Source: Paenibacillus taiwanensis DSM 18679 (GTDB lineage: Bacteria; Bacillota; Bacilli; Paenibacillales; Paenibacillaceae). Taken from it: a stretch of DNA of 64,000 nt. Made by a program: the position numbers and the translations under genes. Location of the stretch: NCBI RefSeq assembly GCF_000425125.1, contig NZ_KE384306.1, positions 397,705 to 461,704 on the forward strand, given 5' to 3'. The notes under the pieces were generated by a model. The model saw only the letters and a list, made by a program, of their open reading frames with translations. It ran no database searches and was not told where the DNA came from. Below, one piece after another: positions 7,819 through 15,730 of the stretch. Position 1 is the stretch's first letter. Every line of letters starts with the position of its first letter.

Positions 7819-9585
7819 TTGAACATGCGTTCTTTAAATGGGACCCAATTTGCCAATATGGTGCTAAGCGGTGCGGACTCTCTTAACCGCCATGCCGAGT
7901 ACGTTAATGCTCTTAACGTGTTTCCGGTACCAGATGGAGACACAGGCACTAATATGAACTTAACGATGACGGCCGGAGTGGCGGAGATGAAGGCTAAGAT
8001 GTCCGCCTCGATCGCCAAGACGGCAGAGGTGTTGTCCAAGGGACTGCTTATGGGCGCTCGTGGCAACTCGGGTGTGATCTTGTCCCAGTTGTTCCGCGGT
8101 TTCAGTCGCGGTGTAGCTGGACTTGATGAGGTGAATGCCGTTCAATTCGCTAATGCGCTGCAAAGCGGTGTCGATACGGCTTACAAAGCCGTTGTAAAGC
8201 CTGTCGAAGGGACAATTCTTACTGTTGCCAAAGAAGCGGCCAAGCACGCGGTACATATCGCACGTCGGACACCTGACGTTCGGGAGCTTGTAGCCGAAGT
8301 CGTTGCAAGAGCAAAGGATGCACTTGCCAAGACCCCTGATTTGCTTCCGGTGTTAAAGCAGGTAGGCGTAGTAGATTCAGGTGGACAAGGTCTCGTATAC
8401 ATCTACGAAGGCTTCCTCCGCTCCCTAGAAGGAGGGGCAACGGAGTTTGTCGCGGATACTAGCGAAGTGCCCTCTATGACATCACCTGCGGCACCCGCAG
8501 CTCCAGTCGTTAAAGAGACGGTTAAGCGCGAGCAGAACACATCGGCTCAAGCGAAGCTGCATACGGAAGATATCGAATTTTTATACGATATGGAATTTTT
8601 TATCGATCTTTCGCGTGGAGCGAAGCGTCCTTACAAGGAAGAGGAGTTCGAGAAAGCGCTAGCAAAGAACGGCGATTCTATTATCCTGATTGCGGATGAT
8701 GATATTGTTAAGGTTCATGTACATTCCCGCCTTCCTGGCGAAGTGTTGGATCTGGCTATGCAGTACGGAGAATTGATTCGGATTCATATCCTAAATATGC
8801 GTGAGCAGCATCGTGAATTGCTGCATGGTGAACACGGTGAATCTGCGATGGCTGACGTATTCGCAGATATGCCTGTAACAAGCTCTATTTCGGAGCCTGT
8901 TGCGGTAGAGCCTCCAGCAGATGAGATGGCTCCGTACGGCTTTATTGCTGTAGCGATGGGGCAAGGCATCACGGATATTTACAAGAGCTTGGGTATTGAC
9001 GTCGTGTTGTCCGGAGGACAAACAATGAACCCTAGCACACAAGACTTTATCGATGCGATTGAGTCTATCACGGCACAGCATTTGTTTATTTTGCCTAACA
9101 ATTCTAACATTATTATGGCTGCGAAGCAGGCAGCAGAAATTGTTGAGCGTGACGTAACTGTACTGGAGACGAAGACGATTCCACAAGGGATCTCTGCTGC
9201 GTTTGCCTTCCAAGAGGAAGAGTCCGTGGAAACGAACACGGAGCTGATGCAAAGTGCAATCGCTCATGTGAAGTCTGGTCAAGTGACGTATGCAGTACGT
9301 GACACCAGCATGGACGATTTGGAGATTAAGGCGGGCCATTTCATCGGGATTTCCGGTGGCAAGATTGTAGCCACGACTGAAGAGTTGACAGGAACTTGTG
9401 AGCGGCTCCTTGACAAGATGTTAGAAGATGGCGGCGAGATTATTACGATTTTAACGGGCGAGGATGCGAAGGAAGAGGAAACGGAATCATTGCTCGAGTG
9501 GTTGTCTCAGCATCATGCAGACGCAGAGGTTGAAGTTCACGAAGGTGGACAACCTATCTATTCTTACATTATCTCTGTTGAATAA
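7819..9585 (+). CDS. fakA: Fatty acid kinase catalytic subunit FakA (YloV, DhaL-type)
   Basis: The 588-residue protein phosphorylates fatty acids held by FakB-type DegV proteins. The N-terminal DhaL nucleotide-binding domain (about 1-200) has FPVPDGDTGTNM at 35-46 with Mg-binding aspartates, and GARGNSGVILSQLFRG. A middle region (about 240-320) and a C-terminal DegV-like domain follow. A TTG start at 7819 was chosen because GGAAGGGG lies eight bases upstream and the resulting MNMRSLNG aligns with the MSIRTLNG start of YloV. An ATG at 7825 is the alternative. The degV gene follows 37 bases later. Confidence 0.93.
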   Translation: MNMRSLNGTQFANMVLSGADSLNRHAEYVNALNVFPVPDGDTGTNMNLTMTAGVAEMKAKMSASIAKTAEVLSKGLLMGARGNSGVILSQLFRGFSRGVAGLDEVNAVQFANALQSGVDTAYKAVVKPVEGTILTVAKEAAKHAVHIARRTPDVRELVAEVVARAKDALAKTPDLLPVLKQVGVVDSGGQGLVYIYEGFLRSLEGGATEFVADTSEVPSMTSPAAPAAPVVKETVKREQNTSAQAKLHTEDIEFLYDMEFFIDLSRGAKRPYKEEEFEKALAKNGDSIILIADDDIVKVHVHSRLPGEVLDLAMQYGELIRIHILNMREQHRELLHGEHGESAMADVFADMPVTSSISEPVAVEPPADEMAPYGFIAVAMGQGITDIYKSLGIDVVLSGGQTMNPSTQDFIDAIESITAQHLFILPNNSNIIMAAKQAAEIVERDVTVLETKTIPQGISAAFAFQEEESVETNTELMQSAIAHVKSGQVTYAVRDTSMDDLEIKAGHFIGISGGKIVATTEELTGTCERLLDKMLEDGGEIITILTGEDAKEEETESLLEWLSQHHADAEVEVHEGGQPIYSYIISVE

Positions 9586-9622
9586 GAATATCAATTTAGC
9601 AAGTTGAAGGGGAGGCAACGAT

Positions 9623-10495
9623 ATGGCTCAAGTTCGAATCGTGACCGACAGTACCGCTGACATTCCACTCGAATTACGAGAACGTTATGGCATCGAGATG
9701 GTGCCGCTCAAAGTTCATTTCGAGCAAGAGATGTACAAGGATGCCATTACGATTGAACCGGATCAATTTTACGATAAATTAGTCCAGTCTTCTAAGTTGC
9801 CAACTACATCTCAACCTTCGCCTGTAGAATTTGTAGATGTGTTTAAACGTCTGAATGAGGAACCGGAAACGTCTATCATTTCCATCCATCTATCATCAGC
9901 TTTAAGTGGTACGTATCAGTCGGCCATGCTTGCTAGCAACATGATGGAAGAAGAAGCTGATATTACGGTAGTAGATTCTCGTTCTGCTTCATATGGCTTC
10001 GGTCTGTTTGTTGTTGAAGCGGCCAAGATGGCTCAAGAGGGACGATCGAAGGATGAAATTTTAGAGATGATTACACGGATGCAGCAGGAGCGTAAGTTGT
10101 TTTTCCTTGTTGATTCTCTTGAATTTTTGCAGAAGGGCGGCCGTATCGGGAAAGCGGCTGCAATGTTTGGCACCTTGCTTAACATTAAGCCCATTCTGTC
10201 CATTGATCCGGCAGGCGAAGTATACGCGATGGAGAAGGTACGTGGCTATAAGAAAGCTCTTCAGCGAATTATGGAACTATTAAGCAGCGATTTTGCAGAG
10301 AAGCCGATTCATCTTGCAATTGGTTATGGCCAAGTAAAGGAATCGGCTGACGAAGTGGTAGCAGCCCTTCAGTCACAATTTGATATTCGTTCTGTACAAT
10401 ATACGCGCATCGGCGCAGTTGTTGGAACACACGTCGGACCCGGAGTCGTCGCCATGTTTGCATGGCCTGCGGAAGTGTCCGCAGACAAGTTGTAG
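9623..10495 (+). CDS. DegV-family fatty-acid-binding protein (FakB-like)
   Basis: The 290-residue DegV-family protein binds one fatty acid in its core and presents it to FakA. Motifs are VTDSTADIPLE at the N-terminus, the SALSGTYQSA lipid-headgroup loop, and DSLEFLQKGGRIGK with the conserved GGR. The domain end (IGAVVGTHVGPG) is also typical. The ATG follows AGGGGAGG. Its neighbour fakA supports a kinase/carrier pair. Which fatty acid it prefers cannot be read from sequence. Confidence 0.92.
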   Translation: MAQVRIVTDSTADIPLELRERYGIEMVPLKVHFEQEMYKDAITIEPDQFYDKLVQSSKLPTTSQPSPVEFVDVFKRLNEEPETSIISIHLSSALSGTYQSAMLASNMMEEEADITVVDSRSASYGFGLFVVEAAKMAQEGRSKDEILEMITRMQQERKLFFLVDSLEFLQKGGRIGKAAAMFGTLLNIKPILSIDPAGEVYAMEKVRGYKKALQRIMELLSSDFAEKPIHLAIGYGQVKESADEVVAALQSQFDIRSVQYTRIGAVVGTHVGPGVVAMFAWPAEVSADKL

Positions 10496-10514
10496 TCGGA
10501 GTGAACGCTGACTT

Positions 10515-12563
10515 ATGATTGATTATTCTCTAATTCCAGTGACGATGATTAAAGGCGTGAGCACTTTGAAACAACAAGAGCTTCACGCCTTTGGCATCTC
10601 TACCGTTCAGGATATGCTGCTTTATTTCCCATTTCGCTATGAAGACTTTCGAGTACGGCAATTAAGTGAAGTAAAAGACGGCGAGAAAATTACGGTGGAA
10701 GGTCGCATCGTAAGTGAGCCTGTTCTACAGCGGTTTGGCAAGAAATCACGCTTGTCGTGCCGCATCATGATCGAGAGCTGGCTGGTGACCGCGACTTGGT
10801 TTAACCGGCCTTATCTGCGTGAACAATTATTCCAAGGTAGGGACATTTTGGTTACTGGCAAGTGGGATCAGCGCAGATTACAACTGACGGTCTCTACCTC
10901 TGAATTTCCGGATCGCGGAGCATTCCGCAAAGACACGCTACAGCCGGTCTATTCTGTTGGCGGGAAGATTACGCAGCAATGGATGCGTAAGACCATCGCT
11001 CAGGCATTAACGCAGTTTGGGGAAACGATCCCGGAAATTTTGCCGCAGGAGCTTGTGCGACGTTATCAACTCGTTCCACGGAAGCAGGCGATTCGTACGC
11101 TGCATCAGCCACAGGATGCGGAAGAAGGCAAACATGCACGGCGCAGAATGGTTTATGAGGAGCTGTTCTTGTTTCAGCTCAAGCTTCATATGTTTCGTGC
11201 GCTGACGCGTAAGCGAGCAGATGGAGTGGTACATGAGGTTTCCAACTCCACTGTGCGTGAATTTGTACATTCGCTGCCCTTTGAGCTTACCGAGGGGCAA
11301 AAGAAGTCTGTGACGGACATTTTACAAGATATGCGGTCTCCGTTTTGTATGAATCGTCTGTTGCAAGGCGACGTTGGTTCAGGCAAGACTGTAGTAGCGG
11401 CCGTTGCGTTATTCGCAGCTGTTCGTTCCGGTTATCAGGGTGCACTAATGGTGCCAACAGAAATATTAGCTGAGCAGCATATGCGTTCGCTGACGAAGTT
11501 GTTTGAACCACATGGGATACAGGTTGCGTTATTAACAGGCAGTGTGTCGGTACGCAAGCGGCGTGATTTACTGGGCGCTTTGCAGATGGGAATGGTCGAC
11601 ATTTTGGTTGGCACGCATGCGCTGATTCAAGACGATGTATATTTTCGCAAGCTAGGACTTGTAGTAACTGACGAGCAGCATCGGTTTGGGGTGAACCAGC
11701 GCAGCGTGCTGCGCCGTAAGGGGCTTAATCCAGATGTACTGTTGATGACGGCAACACCTATTCCGCGTACGTTGGCGATTACCGCTTTTGGTGATATGGA
11801 CGTCTCCTCTATTAAGGAGCGACCAGCAGGCCGGAAACCTATTAAGACTTATTGGGTGAAGCATGAGCTGCTGGATCGAATTTTGAACTTTATTAGGCGC
11901 GAGATTGCAGACGGCAGGCAAGCCTATATCATATGTCCCCTTATTGAGGAGTCGGACAAGCTGGACGTCCAGAACGTTATTGATGTTCACGTCCAGATGC
12001 AGCAGGCATTTCCTGATTTACAGGTAGGCTTGCTGCACGGCAGATTAAGCGCTGTGGAGAAGGACGCTGTGATGCGTTCTTTTGGTGACGGTGAAACTCA
12101 CGTGCTCGTCTCCACGACGGTCATCGAGGTTGGGGTGGATGTACCAAACTCTACGCTAATGGTTATTATGGACGCGGAGCGTTTTGGTTTGTCGCAGCTG
12201 CACCAGTTGCGCGGACGTGTGGGACGGGGGCAGCATCAGTCGTATTGTGTGCTGATTGCCGATCCGAAATCAGAGATCGGACAGGAGCGTATGCACATTA
12301 TGACCGAGACAGAGGATGGTTTTGAGTTGTCTCAGCGTGATCTGGAGCTGCGTGGTCCAGGCGATTTCTTTGGAACCAAACAGAGTGGTATGCCGGAGTT
12401 TAAGCTTGCGGATATGGCGAGCGACTTTGCTGTCTTGGAGCAGGCGCGTGATGATGCAGCGGAACTAATTCGTGCAGAAGAGTATTGGACTTCACCGATG
12501 TATGCGCTGCTGCGCGAGGAAATGCAAAAAGATCAGTTGTTCCAAGGTGAATTAATGGACTAA
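10515..12563 (+). CDS. recG: ATP-dependent DNA helicase RecG
   Basis: The 682-residue helicase remodels stalled replication forks and branch-migrates Holliday junctions. An N-terminal wedge/OB domain (about 1-220) precedes two RecA-like domains. Walker A is GDVGSGKT (about 286-293) and the family-specific DEQH box is at 386-389. Also visible are TATPIPRTLA, STTVIEVGVDVPN and the motif VI region QLRGRVGRG. Length matches the B. subtilis protein (682). It follows degV/fakB by 19 bases. Confidence 0.97.
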   Translation: MIDYSLIPVTMIKGVSTLKQQELHAFGISTVQDMLLYFPFRYEDFRVRQLSEVKDGEKITVEGRIVSEPVLQRFGKKSRLSCRIMIESWLVTATWFNRPYLREQLFQGRDILVTGKWDQRRLQLTVSTSEFPDRGAFRKDTLQPVYSVGGKITQQWMRKTIAQALTQFGETIPEILPQELVRRYQLVPRKQAIRTLHQPQDAEEGKHARRRMVYEELFLFQLKLHMFRALTRKRADGVVHEVSNSTVREFVHSLPFELTEGQKKSVTDILQDMRSPFCMNRLLQGDVGSGKTVVAAVALFAAVRSGYQGALMVPTEILAEQHMRSLTKLFEPHGIQVALLTGSVSVRKRRDLLGALQMGMVDILVGTHALIQDDVYFRKLGLVVTDEQHRFGVNQRSVLRRKGLNPDVLLMTATPIPRTLAITAFGDMDVSSIKERPAGRKPIKTYWVKHELLDRILNFIRREIADGRQAYIICPLIEESDKLDVQNVIDVHVQMQQAFPDLQVGLLHGRLSAVEKDAVMRSFGDGETHVLVSTTVIEVGVDVPNSTLMVIMDAERFGLSQLHQLRGRVGRGQHQSYCVLIADPKSEIGQERMHIMTETEDGFELSQRDLELRGPGDFFGTKQSGMPEFKLADMASDFAVLEQARDDAAELIRAEEYWTSPMYALLREEMQKDQLFQGELMD

Positions 12564-12722
12564 CAACCTTTATTTTTGGACGGTCAGTTGACAAGCTGTC
12601 GGGCATACAATGGTACAGATTATGTGCAGTGCAGTGATTGCTTCAGCAGGATGCGCTGAACAAGTAAAGCAGTCTATGTAACGTTGTCATAGCTGCAAGA
12701 TGCACCGGAGGTGTGCCCTACG

Positions 12723-13010
12723 ATGAGTTATGTCAAATATGGGATTAGCCCGCAATTGGTTGAACGGATCAAAACCAAGCTGCGTAATCCTGCTCTAAAA
12801 GATCGAGTAAAGCGTCATTTGGATGGCGTGTCGAAGTATGATTTGCAGGATCGTACCAAAGTACGCTCGCTTATTCGTCAGGTGGCCAAATCTCTTAACG
12901 AGCCGTTGACGATTGTGCAGGAGGATCAACTGGTCAACTTTGTTATTTCACTTAAGATAGACCCGAACAATACGTTTCATTTGCTTAAACTATGGGGAAT
13001 GTTTCGTTAG
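12723..13010 (+). CDS. SpoVIF-like sporulation protein (probable)
   Basis: The 95-residue basic protein contains YGISPQLVERIKTKLRN, a DLQDRTKVRSLIRQ segment and a C-terminal KIDPNNTFHLLKLWGMFR. This resembles the Stage VI sporulation protein F family, which helps spore coat assembly in B. subtilis. A gene annotated this way commonly follows recG in Paenibacillus as I recall it. The ATG at 12723 follows GGAGGTGT by nine bases; a GTG at 12711 lies inside the SD. No membrane segment is present. Family assignment is from memory of pattern. Confidence 0.6.
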   Translation: MSYVKYGISPQLVERIKTKLRNPALKDRVKRHLDGVSKYDLQDRTKVRSLIRQVAKSLNEPLTIVQEDQLVNFVISLKIDPNNTFHLLKLWGMFR

Positions 13011-13018
13011 TATTTGCA

Positions 13019-13055
13019 GGAGAACCGGGTGGGAAATCATCTGGTTCTTCTTTTT
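13019..13055 (+). terminator. Terminator after the SpoVIF-like gene
   Basis: A stem AGAACCGG/CTGGTTCT with a 12-base loop is followed by TCTTTTT. It closes the recG unit and marks the left edge of the variable region. Confidence 0.7.
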
Positions 13056-13229
13056 ATTCGTTTGTAACGGTTGAACCTGTCGCTAACCGTCGCTAAAGAT
13101 TGATCATACGAAAAAGCAGCATGCCTTCTTTGATTATTTACTGTGTAAATATATCCATATTAAGGGAGTTGTGGTATGATCGATTTATAGAGACTAGCAG
13201 GAGTCAACTGCATAGGGGGAATTCGATTC

Positions 13230-14525
13230 ATGATATCCATGTTACGTAAGAAGAAAAGTTCGATGTTCGATAGCCTTGATAGTGGATCGTGTCGTATTGA
13301 TGTGCCACAAGCGATGTTAAATCAATTGCGAATGATTGGGTTGACTACACGTGACCTCGCTATGCTAAAGCAGCTAAGGCCGCATGTAGAGGACAGCATC
13401 GACAAGACAATTGACTCATTTTATGACACGGTGAATAAAGAAAAACAGTTAAGTGACATCATCCGCAAGCATAGCCACACAGATCGCCTCAAGCTTACAC
13501 TACGGCCGCATCTGATGCAGTTGTTCGAAGGAAAGATCGATGAAGTATACATAGAGAGACGCCGCATTGTAGCACATGTTCATGTCCGCATTCATTTACC
13601 AACCAAATGGTATATCGCCTCTTTTCATACGCTCCAGCAATCCATTTTAGAAACCGCTTACAAATTAGGAATATCCTTGGATGAATATAAAGCACTAGAG
13701 CAGGCGATTACACGTATGCTTAATCTGGAGCAGCAGCTTGTGCTAGAAGCGTATGAACAGGAGCACAGTCGGCTGCGTGCAGAGGCAGAAGTGGAGAAGG
13801 TGAAAGTTCGTCGCATGGTGTCTGAGGCAAGTGAAGCCCTATCACATAGCACGGCCGAGACGCAGCAAGCTCTAAATGAAATGGTTCAACGTTCTCAGGG
13901 AATGTTTGAGAAAGTACGTTCTAGCAATCAAACCTCTGACTCAGTAGCTGTGCTTTCGCACGATGGCAGCTTGATGTTAGGCGAGCAGCAAGCACGTATG
14001 GAAAATATCGTAAGCGCGATGAATCAGGTAACGGGCCGTATGACGGAGCTGATGTCCATATCTGAAGAGATTCATCAAATTATGGACATCGTACAAGGGA
14101 TATCACAGCAGACGCAGCTTCTTGCCTTGAATGCAACAATTGAAGCCGCACATGCTGAAGAACATGGAAAAGGCTTTGCTGTTGTGGCGCGTGAGGTCCG
14201 TCGTATGGCGGAGCGGACGAATGAATCGTCAACTGTTATTCAGCATTTGATCGGCAAAACACATGAGAAGATTGCTGTGATTAATGAAGTGATGCAGGAG
14301 GTGGACAACCGTATTCAGACGGGCAATGGGGAGACGGGAAAAGCGTTTGAATTCTTCTCGCATATTTACGAGCAGATTCAACATCATCAGCAGCAAAGCC
14401 AGGAAGTGCTAACCGACGTTGAGTTTCTTGGCTCGATGCTAGAGGAGATTCGGGAAGCCTCGGATGCGGTTAATCATCAGGCAGATGTCTTGATGGATAT
14501 GATTCAGCAAGAACAGAAAGTTTAA
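13230..14525 (+). CDS. Globin-coupled sensor, HemAT-like methyl-accepting protein
   Basis: The 431-residue protein has an N-terminal protoglobin domain (about 20-175) and a C-terminal methyl-accepting signalling domain. The globin part has AHVHVRIHLPTKWYIASF, with His118 at the place of the haem-binding proximal His of B. subtilis HemAT. The signalling hairpin tip includes LALNATIEAAHAEEHGKGFAVVAREVRRMAERT. There is no signal peptide, membrane helix or HAMP domain, so it should be a soluble oxygen or gas sensor. The ATG at 13230 lies nine bases after AGGGGGA. No che genes are nearby. Confidence 0.9.
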   Translation: MISMLRKKKSSMFDSLDSGSCRIDVPQAMLNQLRMIGLTTRDLAMLKQLRPHVEDSIDKTIDSFYDTVNKEKQLSDIIRKHSHTDRLKLTLRPHLMQLFEGKIDEVYIERRRIVAHVHVRIHLPTKWYIASFHTLQQSILETAYKLGISLDEYKALEQAITRMLNLEQQLVLEAYEQEHSRLRAEAEVEKVKVRRMVSEASEALSHSTAETQQALNEMVQRSQGMFEKVRSSNQTSDSVAVLSHDGSLMLGEQQARMENIVSAMNQVTGRMTELMSISEEIHQIMDIVQGISQQTQLLALNATIEAAHAEEHGKGFAVVAREVRRMAERTNESSTVIQHLIGKTHEKIAVINEVMQEVDNRIQTGNGETGKAFEFFSHIYEQIQHHQQQSQEVLTDVEFLGSMLEEIREASDAVNHQADVLMDMIQQEQKV

Positions 14526-14534
14526 TCAACAGCA

Positions 14535-14578
14535 GGCTGTCAGTCACTACGATGGAGGTAGGCGACTCACAGCCTTTT
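14535..14578 (+). terminator. Terminator after the HemAT-like gene
   Basis: GGCTGT (14535-14540) pairs with ACAGCC (14569-14574), with an inner AGTC/GACT pairing. TTTT follows. Confidence 0.6.
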
Positions 14579-14612
14579 GTATATAGATCATCCGTGGTTT
14601 TCATTTTTTCAT

Positions 14613-15308
14613 TTAAAATAACAAGGGGGGATCACTAATAGCTGTTATACATTCAGGCGAATCGTGTTTAACATTACCTACTTTAGGATCTACAGGATAC
14701 ATCTCCAGCCACTCAGAAGGACAGGGCTTTAATAACCGTTGCAGCTTGTCCACTTCTACAACACTTCTGTCCAGCCATGTGGACGCCTCTTCAGGGCCTA
14801 GTATGACTGGCATTCGATCATGTACTTGCTCCATTGTCCGATTCGGAGTTGTTGTGACGATGGTAAAAGTGCTCATTTTCTCTCCATGTTCATTTCTCCA
14901 AGTGTCATATAGACCTGCCATGCTGAATAAACCTCCGTCAGCGGGGACGATACGCAGCGGTTGTTTCTTGCCATCGCTTGCAAGCTTCCATTCGTAAAAG
15001 CTGTCCGCTGGAATGAGGCAGCGTTTGCGTTGGAACGGTTGGCGAAACGCCGGCTTCTCTAGCAGCGTCTCAGCACGGGCATTTAGGGTACGCCATCCCA
15101 TCTTGTCATCTTTCGCCCAAGAAGGTATTAATCCCCATCGCAGAGGTCCTGCCTTCCGTTTTTCCCCATCATGAATAATAGCCGGCGCTGTTTGCCCGGG
15201 CGCTATATTGTAGCGCGGTTGATGGCAGGCAACAGACGGACCTTCCTCCAACTCGTAATACATGAGAAGTTCTTCCCACGTGATGGTTAGAGTGTAACGT
15301 CCACACAT
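14613..15308 (-). CDS. SRAP/HMCES-family abasic-site DNA-protein crosslinking protein
   Basis: The 231-residue protein begins MCGRYTL, and Cys2 becomes the N-terminal residue that forms a thiazolidine crosslink with abasic sites in single-stranded DNA. Other family motifs are the Asn in PRYNIAPGQ, ARAETLLEKPAF, RCLIPADSFYEW with the catalytic Glu, and VHDRMPVIL with the conserved His. Length is standard (about 220-235). The ATG follows AAGGAGGTGTTACAT. Bacterial members often sit near translesion polymerases, and a Y-family polymerase lies 3 kb away. No LexA box was found just upstream. Confidence 0.93.
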   Translation of the reverse strand: MCGRYTLTITWEELLMYYELEEGPSVACHQPRYNIAPGQTAPAIIHDGEKRKAGPLRWGLIPSWAKDDKMGWRTLNARAETLLEKPAFRQPFQRKRCLIPADSFYEWKLASDGKKQPLRIVPADGGLFSMAGLYDTWRNEHGEKMSTFTIVTTTPNRTMEQVHDRMPVILGPEEASTWLDRSVVEVDKLQRLLKPCPSEWLEMYPVDPKVGNVKHDSPECITAISDPPLLF

Positions 15309-15730
15309 TTATGTAACACCTCCTTTGCTTTACAACGGGTACAACGGGGATGCAGTCTTAGGCCCACATGTCCATATGTCTGCATTGTAGCATATCGTGA
15401 ATCGACTCGACTAATGCAATAGGGGGAAGTGACGCAGTTCACTAGCTCTAGGCACATTTAGTGTCATGTCATGCACACATTGACGATAAAGATCGATCGA
15501 TATGCGTTTACAAATGGACCGCTATATTTTCAACTGCTGAAATCTACCAGATGTTTGACAGAATGTTGTCATATTTCATAGCTTTGCAGCATATTATAGA
15601 ATATCAGTGCAACGAGCACTGCGCTGATTGAGTTGTGATGATGATGTTTCATTTTTATATTTCAATGATTGATCGTAGGCCAGAACGTTAACGATAGGAA
15701 GCTTATAATAGATTAGGGAGGTTGAGCTTT
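15309..15730. other. Divergent intergenic region
   Basis: No gene is supported here. It separates the minus-strand SRAP gene from the protease-nuclease gene and holds the TGACA palindrome at 15556-15571. TATAAT occurs at 15704-15709 but is too close to the SD to be the main promoter. A weaker TTTCAT-N17-TAGAAT pair begins near 15573. Confidence 0.4.
15556..15571. promoter_or_regulatory. TGACA-N6-TGTCA palindrome
   Basis: A perfect 5-bp inverted repeat with a 6-base spacer begins one base into a TTGACA hexamer (15555-15560). It lies about 160 bases upstream of the protease-nuclease gene. It is a possible operator; the cognate regulator is unknown. Confidence 0.35.

Noticed and set aside
15704-15709. 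TATAAT as the promoter of the protease-nuclease gene
   Set aside because: The start site would fall on the SD, leaving no leader, and no -35 lies at 16-18 bases; it is probably chance.
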